Assembly (NCBI GenBank): GCA_014379885.1
Contig: JACMKW010000117.1
Span: 1 to 11,175, forward strand
DNA length: 11,175 nucleotides
Direction of reading: 5' to 3'
Source of the DNA: Rhizobacter sp.
Lineage (GTDB): Bacteria > Pseudomonadota > Gammaproteobacteria > Burkholderiales > Burkholderiaceae
Shown here: positions 1 through 6,422 of the stretch, one piece after another
How the letters are laid out: each line of letters starts with the position of its first letter
Position numbering within the stretch: the stretch's first letter is position 1
Position numbers and translations under genes: made by a program
The notes under the pieces: model-generated
The model's input: the letters and a program-made list of their open reading frames with translations, nothing else
What the model was told of the DNA's origin: nothing
Database searches by the model: none

Positions 1-1
1 C

Positions 2-3000
2 GCCACCCCCGCCATCGCAGCCACCGCCACCACCACCCCCCAACTGCGCGTCGTGCAAGACATGCACAACGCCCCCGTCGGCCAGATACGCGCTGACGCC
101 GCCCATTCGCGCCTCTTCACCATCTCGCTCGACAAGACCCTGCGCATCTGGCGCATGGCCGACCTGCAACCGCTGCGCACCGTCTACCTGCCAGCCGAGC
201 CCGGCCTGGAGGGCACGCCACACGGCCTGGCGGTGAGCCGTGACGGCCAGCGCGCCTACGTGGGCGGCGTGACCGGTTGGCAGTGGAACCGCGCAGCCCA
301 CGTCTATGTGGTCGACGCCGACCGCGGCCGCATCAGCAACAAACTCGGCCGCTTTGACAACGACGCCGTCATCTCGCTCGACCTCTCACCCGACGGGAAG
401 CGCCTCGCCGTGGGCTTGGCGCGCGGTGGGGTGCACGTCATCGACGCCGACACCGGCGCCACGCTCAGCGCTGACTCCGCCTATGCCGCACCCGTGACCT
501 TCGTTCACTTCGCACCCGATGGCCGCCTGGCCTCGACCTCTGAAGACGGCTGCGTGCGTGTCTATGCCAAAGACATGGCGCTCAACTTCCGCAACCAATA
601 CCCGCCCGTGCCCGCCGGCCAGCCGCAATGCACTGGCTCGCAACTCGGTGGCATCCGCTTCTCGCCCGACGGCAAGTGGCTGGCCTTTGGTGTGCGCTAC
701 CGCGCCGATGGCGGCCGCTACCAACCCGAAGTGACGGTGATGGACGCCACCACGCTCACCGTGCACCGCACCCTGCGCACCGCCGAGGCTGACCAACAAT
801 CGTTGTGCTGCGTGGCCTGGTCGCCCGACAGCGCCACGCTCTACGTGAGCGGCAACGTGGAAGGCGATGGCCCCACGCCCATCTATCGCGTGCAAGGCCC
901 GCTCACCGGCGCATTGGAGCGCTGGAACGTGGGCCGCCAGCAGATCAGCAACATGCTGCCGCTGCCGCAAGGGCAGATCGTGCTCGCCACCACTGTGCCC
1001 TCCATCACCCGCGTGGGGGCAGACGGCCATGTGGTGATCGACCGCGAGGGCCGGCCACAGCAAATGCTGCCCCACAACATCGACTTCTACGCCCAGCGCG
1101 CCGACCTAAACGCCCTGCGCGCCTCGGCCGACGGCCAGTCGCTCGCTTTTGCAAGAGGTGATGCCTCGCGCCTGCGCGCCAACCTCTCCGCACAAAATCA
1201 GTTGAGCGTGCTCACCACCGAAGGCCTGGACGACAAGGCTTTGCAACCCGCACGCCGCGGCGGTGCTGTGAAAGTCGAAACCAGCACCGGCATCTACGCC
1301 TACCGCGAGCCCACCCGCGTGAATGGCAAACCCGTGGCGCTCGAGCGCGAAGAAAGCGTGTGGAGCTGGGCCGTGCATGCCACACAGCTCATCGCCGCAC
1401 TCGGCACGCAGTGGCGGCTGCGTGTGGTCGATGCACAAGGCAAACCGCTGCGCGCCTGGGAGAGCCCACCCTATCTGCCGGCGGCGGCTTTCCACACCCT
1501 CATCACCGCTGACGGCAAGAAGGTGGTGGTGGCTTTGGGCGACGGCACCATCCGCTGGTACGGCGTTGAGAGTGGCAAAGAGCTGCTGGGCCTGTTTGTG
1601 CACACCAACGGCAGCGACTGGGTGGCGTGGCGGGGCGATGGGTACTACGCGTCGTCACCCCAAGGCGACCAGTACGTGGGCTGGCTGGTGAACCGCGGTG
1701 ACCAGCAAAGCCCCGACTTCCATCGCGCCGTGCAGTTCGAGCGCCGCCTGTACCGGCCCGACCTGGTGCGCACGGCGCTGGGTGCGTCCACGCTTGCTGC
1801 CGTGGCCGCCGCCGATCAACTGGCCGACACACTGCGCCAGATGGCCGCACCGCGCGTGAGCATCGAAGCCATCAGCGCTGGCAGCGAGCCGGGGGTGCTC
1901 AACGTGCGCCTGAGCGCCGAGAGCACCGGCCAGCCCATCAGCGAGCTGGGTGTGTATGTGGACGGCGTGCCCGTGCTGCGCGCGGCCGAGCGCACGGTGG
2001 GCGCCGCCGAATCACAACGTGTCACGCGCACCGTGAGTGCAAGAGTGAACAGCGCGCAATCGGTGATCCGTGTGGAGGCCGAGACCGATCGCTCATTGGG
2101 CATCGACGAATCGGCCCCACTGGCGCAACCCGCTGCGGCGCGCGCCAAACCCGGCAAGCTGTGGCTGGTGGTGACGGGCGTATCGCGCTTTGACAGCGTG
2201 CTGGCCTGCGAGGCCGACAAAGACCCGAACAATGCCTGCAAGGTGCGCCTGAGCCAACTGCCCAACACCGCCAACGACGCGCGCGAACTGGCCGCCACCA
2301 TCACCCGCCACAGCGGCAAACTGTTCAGCAGCGTGAGCACTGTGTTGCTCACCGAAGACAGCGCCGACAAGCCCACCAAGGCCAACCTCGTGTCGCGCCT
2401 TCAAGCGCTCGACAAGGTGAACCCCGAAGACACCGTGCTCGTGTTCGTGGCCTCACACGGCTTCACGCCAGACCCGGCCTCGGGCGAGTACTACTTCGTC
2501 ACCAAAGACGCGAGCCAGCAAGACCTGTTGGCCGTCTTCACCGCCAAGCCCGGCCAGCCGGTGCAAGCGCGCGCCGCAGCGAGCCTGATGAGCGGCACCG
2601 AGCTGCACACACTGCTCAAGCGAGTGCCCGGCAAACGCATCCTGGTGCTCGACACCTGCCATTCAGGGGCGGCCGATGGCCGCAGTGATCCGTTCGCCCT
2701 GGCCAAGCGCAGCGCCTCGGCGCAAATTGCAGTGTTGTCGGCATCGCAAGGCGATCAAGAGAGTTATGAAATTCCGCAAAACGCGGCAGGCACCGCGCCC
2801 AAGCACGGCGCGTTCACCTATGCGCTGATGGAAGCCCTGTCGGGCAAAGCCGCGCCGGAGCAGGGTGGAGCGGTGACGCTGCAAGGCGCGTTCAAGTACG
2901 TGGGGCCGCGGGTGACGGAGATCTTGAAGGGGGTGCCGAGGAAGGCGTCGCAGGGGAGCTTGCAGACGCCGACTTTGACGGCGAGCCCGGCGTTGGCGGG

Positions 3001-3022
3001 GGCGGGGTTGGTAGGGCGGTGA
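2..3022 (+). CDS. WD40-like beta-propeller / caspase-family (C14) protease, 5' truncated by window edge
   Basis: The reading frame is open from the window edge, so the true start lies upstream; the first in-window start codon is GTG at 53, used here for residue numbers. Residues 1 to about 500 carry degenerate WD40-type blades with repeated 'SPDGK.LA' and 'LRIW'/'VHVID' strands. Residues 522 to about 570 (DWVAWRGDGYYASSP, then a VGWLVNRG stretch and RPDLVR) are a segment I recognise from bacterial WD40-caspase proteins. An Ig-like beta region follows at about 610-690. The C14 caspase-like domain runs from about 702 to 975, with the catalytic histidine in ASHG (H802) and cysteine in DTCHSG (C869), both intact. 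Family knowledge: such proteins are regulated cysteine proteases, often suspected in cell death or defence, with the propeller as sensor or partner-binding module. The substrate is unknown. The last ~50 codons switch from C-ending to G-ending codons. It ends 14 bp before the cassette array. Confidence 0.93.
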   Translation, partial: ATPAIAATATTTPQLRVVQDMHNAPVGQIRADAAHSRLFTISLDKTLRIWRMADLQPLRTVYLPAEPGLEGTPHGLAVSRDGQRAYVGGVTGWQWNRAAHVYVVDADRGRISNKLGRFDNDAVISLDLSPDGKRLAVGLARGGVHVIDADTGATLSADSAYAAPVTFVHFAPDGRLASTSEDGCVRVYAKDMALNFRNQYPPVPAGQPQCTGSQLGGIRFSPDGKWLAFGVRYRADGGRYQPEVTVMDATTLTVHRTLRTAEADQQSLCCVAWSPDSATLYVSGNVEGDGPTPIYRVQGPLTGALERWNVGRQQISNMLPLPQGQIVLATTVPSITRVGADGHVVIDREGRPQQMLPHNIDFYAQRADLNALRASADGQSLAFARGDASRLRANLSAQNQLSVLTTEGLDDKALQPARRGGAVKVETSTGIYAYREPTRVNGKPVALEREESVWSWAVHATQLIAALGTQWRLRVVDAQGKPLRAWESPPYLPAAAFHTLITADGKKVVVALGDGTIRWYGVESGKELLGLFVHTNGSDWVAWRGDGYYASSPQGDQYVGWLVNRGDQQSPDFHRAVQFERRLYRPDLVRTALGASTLAAVAAADQLADTLRQMAAPRVSIEAISAGSEPGVLNVRLSAESTGQPISELGVYVDGVPVLRAAERTVGAAESQRVTRTVSARVNSAQSVIRVEAETDRSLGIDESAPLAQPAAARAKPGKLWLVVTGVSRFDSVLACEADKDPNNACKVRLSQLPNTANDARELAATITRHSGKLFSSVSTVLLTEDSADKPTKANLVSRLQALDKVNPEDTVLVFVASHGFTPDPASGEYYFVTKDASQQDLLAVFTAKPGQPVQARAAASLMSGTELHTLLKRVPGKRILVLDTCHSGAADGRSDPFALAKRSASAQIAVLSASQGDQESYEIPQNAAGTAPKHGAFTYALMEALSGKAAPEQGGAVTLQGAFKYVGPRVTEILKGVPRKASQGSLQTPTLTASPALAGAGLVGR

Positions 3023-3036
3023 CGGGCTGGCGATAA

Positions 3037-3126
3037 GCTAATTCGCATGAATCGGCGAGGGCTTGCCGCAGGTTTCCATTGCTAGGCACGTGTGGCAAGC
3101 TGTGTAACGTATATATCGAGTTAGGC
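3037..3126 (+). other. Degenerate attC (or attI-like) site at the array start
   Basis: The right core is a perfect GTTAGGC at 3120-3126. Upstream, GCTAATTCG (3037-3045) is partly complementary to the CGAGTTAGGC end, giving outer arms. Inside lies a perfect 7-bp inverted repeat, GCTTGCC (3061-3067) and GGCAAGC (3094-3100). This nested-arm layout is what attC sites have. It does not share the AACCCTTCAAT or CCGCCTCTCAT motifs of the other sites, so it could be a foreign attC, an attI-type site or the original insertion point. Confidence 0.5.
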
Positions 3127-3199
3127 GTCGCATAGCCTCCAGGGCGCGGTTCACCGCTTCACGCTCTTCAAGCCAGGAACGTCCATCGCAAATCAAGTT

Positions 3200-3451
3200 A
3201 TGGAATACATCAATCACCTTCAGTGGCCCGCGATGATCGTCACAGTCATCGCCGCCTGGCTCATTGCTTCTCAGTCCAAAACCAAACGTGAGTTCGGCTT
3301 CTGGTTTTTTTTGGTCAGCAATGCTCTCTGGATAATTTGGGGTTGGAATGATCGTGCCTATGCTCTGGTCGCCCTGCAGGTTGCTTTGGCGGGTCTTAAT
3401 ATCCGCGGCGCCTACAAGAATGAATCAGCGTCACCAAAGGCCGACGCCTAA
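3200..3451 (+). CDS. Small three-helix integral membrane protein (cassette gene)
   Basis: An 83-residue protein with three probable membrane helices at about residues 9-25, 32-49 and 53-70, and a short polar C-terminal tail (KNESASPKADA). Small charged clusters (SKTKRE) separate helices 1 and 2, and the second segment is rich in aromatic residues (FGFWFF, LWIIWGW). I recognise the type as an uncharacterised small membrane protein seen in Proteobacteria, with a loose resemblance to part of PnuC-like transporters; I assign no function. ATG at 3200 has only a weak upstream purine stretch. The stop TAA (3449-3451) lies inside the left core of the next attC (GCCTAAC), which ties the gene to its cassette. 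Confidence 0.75.
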   Translation: MEYINHLQWPAMIVTVIAAWLIASQSKTKREFGFWFFLVSNALWIIWGWNDRAYALVALQVALAGLNIRGAYKNESASPKADA

Positions 3452-3514
3452 CCCTTCAATTGAGCGGACGTCATCCGGCAAGCCGGGCGCCGCCTCTCAT
3501 GTCAAACGTTAGGC
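3446..3514 (+). other. attC recombination site, canonical (69 bp)
   Basis: The left core GCCTAAC (3446-3452) and right core GTTAGGC (3508-3514) are perfect reverse complements and match the RYYYAAC / GTTRRRY consensus. The inner arms CCTTCAATTGAG and CTCATGTCAAAC pair imperfectly with unpaired bases, as expected for the folded bottom strand that IntI recombines. A CCGGC..GCCGG pair (3475-3485) forms the hairpin tip. It is the best preserved site in the window and looks functional. Confidence 0.92.
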
Positions 3515-3543
3515 TGCACGAGCCAGTCCCATTCGATCTTCAC

Positions 3544-3549
3544 AAGGAG
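3544..3549 (+). promoter_or_regulatory. Shine-Dalgarno AAGGAG that decides a GTG start
   Basis: AAGGAG lies 7 nt upstream of GTG at 3557. The spacing is ideal and no ATG in that frame is as well placed, so the GTG is taken as the start of the NTF2-like gene. Confidence 0.75.
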
Positions 3550-3556
3550 ACTCACC

Positions 3557-3997
3557 GTGAGTGACCCCGAGAAGCAGGTTCTACGAGCACTCGACACGTA
3601 CAAATCAGCCGTCCTGGCAAAGAACGCCGAGACGTTCATGCACCTCTACGACTCTGAAGTCAGGGTATTCGACACTTGGGGTGTGTGGTCATACGAAGGC
3701 GCCGCGGCTTGGAGAGTGGCCGTAGAAGGTTGGTTCTCTTCGCTTGGCAGTGAGACCGTCAGGGTCACTTTCGAAGACGTCAAAATCACGGCTGAGCCGA
3801 GCTTCGTCTCCATGAGTGCCTTCGCCAGGTACGCTGCCTTTTCGGCCCAAGGCGAAGAGCTTCGGGCAATGCAGAACCGTTTTACTTGGGTGCTTAAGTC
3901 TCGCGGCCATGTTCTACGCGTCATCCACGAGCACACATCTGCGCCGATCGGATTCGAAGATGTGAAGGCAATATTGAAGCGTGAAGGCAAGTCGTGA
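3557..3997 (+). CDS. NTF2-like / SnoaL-like (DUF4440-type) protein, cassette gene
   Basis: A 146-residue protein starting at GTG behind a strong AAGGAG. The pattern fits the cone-shaped alpha+beta NTF2/SnoaL fold: an N-terminal helix (LRALDTYKSAVLAKNAETFM), then LYDSEVRVFDTWG, a second helix around AAAWRVAVEGWFSSL, then long beta strands ending in RFTWVLKSRGHVLRVIHEHTS. The last segment is a typical C-terminal strand pair of the SnoaL_3/DUF4440 group. Members include small enzymes (isomerases, cyclases, hydrolases) and non-catalytic binding proteins, and the sequence does not decide between them. There is no signal peptide, so it is probably cytoplasmic. The length is full for the family and no frame damage is seen. 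It lies alone between two attC sites as a complete cassette; expression likely depends on an upstream promoter. Confidence 0.85.
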   Translation: MSDPEKQVLRALDTYKSAVLAKNAETFMHLYDSEVRVFDTWGVWSYEGAAAWRVAVEGWFSSLGSETVRVTFEDVKITAEPSFVSMSAFARYAAFSAQGEELRAMQNRFTWVLKSRGHVLRVIHEHTSAPIGFEDVKAILKREGKS

Positions 3998-4016
3998 GAG
4001 CACAGTGTCGCGTGCC

Positions 4017-4085
4017 CCCTAACCCTTCAATCGAGAGGGCGGCACCGGGCAAGCCAGGCCCCGCCTCTCATCTCAAACGGTGGAT
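4017..4085 (+). other. attC recombination site with variant right core GGTGGAT (69 bp)
   Basis: It aligns ungapped over its whole length to the site at 3446-3514, sharing CCTAACCCTTCAAT, GGCAAGCC and CCGCCTCTCAT. The left core is CCCTAAC (4017-4023). The right core is GGTGGAT (4079-4085): the second base of the invariant GTT triplet is G. Read as protein this site gives NPSIER...ASHLKR, a known signature of translated attC in this bacterial group. Confidence 0.88.
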
Positions 4086-4123
4086 GTCCGACCCATGGCG
4101 CGTACCAAACACTCGAGATTGCG

Positions 4124-4547
4124 ATGAACGAATTCAAGCTCTACTCCGGCCCGCTGAGCATGTTTGGCGCGAAGGTCGAGATCGCTGCGCACGAGAAGGG
4201 AATCAAGTTCGATTTGGTGATGGTGCCGTTTGACTTTGAACGCGGCTACGCGCCGAAACACCCGGAGGTGCTGCGCATCAATCCCAAACGTCAGGTGCCC
4301 GTCATCGTTGACGACGATGTTCAGCTCTTCGATTCCACGCAGCTATTCGAGTACCTTGAGGATCGCTGGCCCGAGCCGCCCCTTTTCGGTACCGTTGACC
4401 TCGGAGCATCCGAATCTACTTGCATGGCGCGGGCGCATGATTGATCGGCCACCCGTGAAGCTCGTAGTTGGGGCAATGGCGGACTACCTGCGCAGTCACG
4501 GCAAAGTGGTGCCGGAGCTTGGCGCCGCCTCTCATCTCAACGGGTAG
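4124..4547 (+). pseudogene. Glutathione S-transferase, internally deleted and frameshifted (cassette gene remnant)
   Basis: Residues 1 to about 90 form an intact GST N-terminal thioredoxin-fold domain: MNEFKLYSGPLSMFGAKVEI, the cis-proline segment NPKRQVPVIVDDD, and FDSTQLFEYLEDRWPEPPLF. Shortly after LFGT (around 4391-4403) the frame goes wrong and stops at 4444. In the +1-shifted frame the sequence resumes as SEHPNLLAWRGRM.DRPPV...YLRSHGKVVPE, which is the extreme C-terminus of the same family. The middle of the helical domain, roughly 80-100 codons by comparison with a ~210-residue GST, is missing at the join. The shifted frame then runs into a right-half attC and ends ELGAASHLNG. At best a ~106-residue N-domain fragment is made, without the helical domain that binds the second substrate. 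It is called a pseudogene; that the fragment has its own role cannot be excluded. Confidence 0.8.
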
Positions 4548-4549
4548 GC
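4513..4549 (+). other. Right-half attC remnant fused to the GST 3' end
   Basis: GGCGCCGCCTCTCATCTCAA (4521-4540) followed by GGTAGGC (4543-4549) matches the right half of the other sites. The left half with AACCCTTCAAT is absent and GST coding sequence abuts it directly, so the site cannot fold as a full attC. Its TAG (4545-4547) serves as the stop of the shifted GST frame. Confidence 0.75.
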
Positions 4550-4573
4550 CGCGAGCAGCTTGCTCCAAGGAAA

Positions 4574-5098
4574 ATGAGCGCCATCTCCTCACGCCGCTTC
4601 TTCATTGTTGTCGTGCTCCTCGTCGCGGCGGTGGCGGGTGCGCTGCTCAGGATCTTTTCGGCGCCACAGTCCACGCCGTACGATCTCGGCACGCTTCTCA
4701 TGGTCATGTGGATTCCGGTTGTCGGGAACATCATCTCGTTCCTCGCCAGGAAGCTGAGGCCCACGGCGCCATCGCCACCAACGTTCTCGTCCTCGATGGC
4801 ATTTGTTCCGCAGTTGGTTGTCGAACTCCAGTTGCATTCAGAGCCTGGCCTCGATCTGCCAAGGAAAGAACAAGACGGAAGAATTCACTGCCTCTTCCTC
4901 CTGGGAACAGAAGGCTTTTCGGTTCGGGTCGCTTTGCTGGAGAGTCACACGATTGGCACACCGCCGTGCGCGCAAGCCCAGTTTCTGTTCCCGGCAGCGG
5001 CACTTCCGAAGTTTCAAATCGGCAGCACGTTTCAGTTGATGCAAGGTCGGTCTGGTATTGGCACGGGCCAGGTTCTTTCACTGTCACCAAATGCCTGA
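4574..5098 (+). CDS. Two-helix membrane protein of unknown function (cassette gene)
   Basis: A 174-residue protein I do not recognise. Two strong hydrophobic helices lie near the N-terminus, at about residues 9-27 (FFIVVVLLVAAVAGALLRIF region) and 38-58 (LGTLLMVMWIPVVGNIISF). A basic link (ARKLRP) and then a soluble domain of about 110 residues with alternating beta-like strands follow (LVVELQLHSEPG, HCLFLLGTEGFSVRVALLES, KFQIGSTFQLMQG). SSRR before the first helix suggests the N-terminus is inside. AAGGA (4567-4571) precedes ATG by only 2 nt, which is short, but no better start is in frame. The stop TGA falls in GCCTGAC (5093-5099), the left core of a possible attC, the same arrangement as in the first cassette. 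The overlapping plus-frame ORF at 4468-5112 runs through a GST remnant and an attC half and is not protein-like. Confidence 0.7.
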   Translation: MSAISSRRFFIVVVLLVAAVAGALLRIFSAPQSTPYDLGTLLMVMWIPVVGNIISFLARKLRPTAPSPPTFSSSMAFVPQLVVELQLHSEPGLDLPRKEQDGRIHCLFLLGTEGFSVRVALLESHTIGTPPCAQAQFLFPAAALPKFQIGSTFQLMQGRSGIGTGQVLSLSPNA

Positions 5099-5194
5099 CC
5101 CATTCAGCATGACCCCCTTCACCAGCACCAGAGATCAAATGTCACGCCTGCGCCACGCGTGCCGGGCCATGCCTCTCAGCAAGATCCGCTAGCC
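5093..5194 (+). other. Possible degenerate attC, 102 bp
   Basis: The left end GCCTGACCCATTCAGCATGA resembles GCCTAACCCTTCAATTGAGC of the canonical site. The right end GCCTCTCA..AAGATCCGCTAGCC resembles GCCTCTCATGTCAAACGTTAGGC. The right core GCTAGCC (5188-5194) is off consensus at two positions. The middle is longer than in the 69-bp sites. Its position between two ORFs fits a cassette boundary. Confidence 0.45.
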
Positions 5195-5196
5195 TC

Positions 5197-6192
5197 ATGC
5201 ACACCGCCGAAGAATTCCTCGCGCTCGACCGGCTCACGCTGGGCGCGCAAGTCGAGCAGGGCGGCAAGGAGATGAGTACCGATCAACTGCTTCGGCGGTT
5301 TGAAGAAACGTTTCCCGTTTCACAGGTATGCACGGTGCGCCGAGACGCGATGCTCGTGGCGTACGCCATGTTGCAACCACAGTCTGAGACGTGCTGGTTC
5401 GTCACCTGTTTCAACGTTCATCCGCTCTATCGCACGTCGTCAGTCTTGTTTGAACTCTTCTCGGAGTTTGGTTCGCTGGTGCGTCGCTTTGGCATCGCCG
5501 AGTTGAAGAGCAACGTGTACAAGACCAATCAACTTTCGCTGTCATTTCACAGGCGGCTTGGCTTTCGGGTGACGCGCGAAAATGATCAAGCCGTTGAAAT
5601 GTTCACCACGGTGGCCGAGATGGCGGCCAACCCTTCCATCGAGAGAACGTTCAGAAGGCTGAGCCTCTTGAGCGCCTCCCCACGCAGCGAAAGTGTCGTC
5701 ACGCTTGAGCCGAGAACAAGGGCTCATGCAGAGGAGTTGTTCCCGGTGCTCTCCGAAGCCCGCCTTTACGACTTCCTGGACGAAAGGCCGCCCCACTCCG
5801 TTGATGCTCTCCGGGAGCGTCTGGCCCGCAGCGAGTCAAGAAAATCACCCGACGGCTCGGAGCACTGGCTGAACTGGGTTGTTCGCGATGCAACGGGCCA
5901 GGCCGCGGGTTACGTCCAGGCCACAGTGATGGCCACGCTGGAAACCAATGTTGCGTACTTCATCGGCAGTGCGCACTGGGGGCGTGGGGTCGCTTATGCA
6001 GCCGTTGGTCAAATGCTCCGGCTGGTCGAGGCCGAGTTCGGGGCAAAGCGGTTCTTTGTCGTGGTGGAAAGAGAAAATGTGAGATCAATCCGCTTGGCTG
6101 CGCGGCTTGGCTTCCTGCCAGCGTCGCCCGAACAGCCCGTAGAGAGAGCGATATCACCCACCGAGATCCTCATGGAAAGAGTTCTCCCCTGA
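5197..6192 (+). CDS. Tandem GNAT N-acetyltransferase: two GNAT domains fused across an attC remnant
   Basis: A 331-residue ORF with two acetyltransferase domains. Domain 1 (residues 1 to about 143) is a compact GNAT: strand LVAYAMLQ, CWFVTCFNVHPLYR, a helix ending RRFGIAELKSNVY, and the C-terminal NQLSLSFHRRLGF that closes the acetyl-CoA site. Domain 2 (about 167-331) is of RimJ/RimL type (Acetyltransf_3): VTLEPRTRAHAEELFPVLSEARLYDFL, VAYFIGSAHWGRGVAYAA (pyrophosphate-binding loop) and ENVRSIRLAARLGF. Each is about the length of a complete stand-alone enzyme. The linker begins NPSIERT (residues 145-151), the translation of an attC left half, so two cassettes appear to have been joined when the site between them was damaged and the first stop lost. 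Both would transfer acetyl from acetyl-CoA to unknown amine substrates. ATG 5197 has no clear Shine-Dalgarno; ATG 5272 is possible. Confidence 0.82.
   Translation: MHTAEEFLALDRLTLGAQVEQGGKEMSTDQLLRRFEETFPVSQVCTVRRDAMLVAYAMLQPQSETCWFVTCFNVHPLYRTSSVLFELFSEFGSLVRRFGIAELKSNVYKTNQLSLSFHRRLGFRVTRENDQAVEMFTTVAEMAANPSIERTFRRLSLLSASPRSESVVTLEPRTRAHAEELFPVLSEARLYDFLDERPPHSVDALRERLARSESRKSPDGSEHWLNWVVRDATGQAAGYVQATVMATLETNVAYFIGSAHWGRGVAYAAVGQMLRLVEAEFGAKRFFVVVERENVRSIRLAARLGFLPASPEQPVERAISPTEILMERVLP
5625..5655 (+). other. Left-half attC remnant inside the fused GNAT ORF
   Basis: GGCCAACCCTTCCATCGAGA (5625-5644) matches CCCTAACCCTTCAATCGAGA of the site at 4017 at nearly every position. No right half (CCGCCTCTCAT..CAAACG) follows at the expected distance; only loosely similar CTCTTGAGCGCCTCCCCAC is seen. 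The match ends before the second GNAT domain begins. Confidence 0.75.
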
Positions 6193-6199
6193 GGCAAGG

Positions 6200-6267
6200 T
6201 CGCAACCCTTGTATCGCGAAAGCGAGGCCCGAAAAACTGGGCGCGCCGCAGATCTCAAACGGTGGAC
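6200..6267 (+). other. attC recombination site with variant right core GGTGGAC (68 bp)
   Basis: It begins TCGCAACCCTTGTATCG, related to CCCTAACCCTTCAATCG of the 4017 site, and ends ATCTCAAACGGTGGA, a 15-base exact match to the end of that site. The right core GGTGGAC (6261-6267) again has GGT in place of GTT. The left core TCGCAAC is poorly complementary to the right core, so folding and activity are doubtful. It starts 8 nt after the stop of the double-GNAT gene. Confidence 0.8.
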
Positions 6268-6320
6268 TTCCATTTCAATTCGTTGGCTTTAGGCGTGGCG
6301 TGCGCTCAGGAAGCGAGAGA

Positions 6321-6337
6321 CCGCGCTGGCAGCGCGG
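6321..6337. repeat. Perfect 7-bp hairpin, 3-nt loop
   Basis: CCGCGCT-GGC-AGCGCGG is a perfect GC-rich hairpin in the non-coding leader between the 6200 attC and the PH-domain gene. No T-run follows on the plus strand and only a mixed TCTCTCG on the minus strand, so it is not a standard terminator. A second TTAGGC (6289-6294) just upstream may be another attC core fragment. The remaining leader (6268-6422) holds nothing else I can identify. Confidence 0.6.
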
Positions 6338-6412
6338 AAAGCCGTCGTGACCTGCGTATTTGGATCAGCCTCTGAACACGCCGGGACTAAACTTTGCCGT
6401 TGCACAGAACCC

Positions 6413-6416
6413 AGGA
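6413..6416 (+). promoter_or_regulatory. Shine-Dalgarno AGGA that decides the start of the PH-domain gene
   Basis: AGGA lies 6 nt before ATG 6423. The longer frame would need a TTG at 6360 without such a site and would add 21 residues with no family counterpart. Confidence 0.6.
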
Positions 6417-6422
6417 ACCCCC

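Noticed and set aside
386..1075. 229-codon minus-strand ORF opposite the WD40-caspase gene
   Set aside because: It is antisense to a well-supported propeller region and has no recognisable domain or ribosome site.
3079..3114. Possible promoter for the array (TTGCTA and GTATAT words)
   Set aside because: The spacing between the two words is about 24 bp, too long for a sigma-70 promoter, and no better pair is visible.
3994..4233. 79-codon plus-strand ORF after the NTF2-like gene
   Set aside because: Its first half is a translation of the attC site (NPSIER...ASHLKR) and it then overlaps the GST start in another frame, so it is not a gene.
4468..5112. 214-codon plus-strand ORF overlapping the two-helix protein
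   Set aside because: It starts in the GST remnant, crosses an attC half and has no coherent protein pattern; the other frame has membrane helices and a stop in an attC core.
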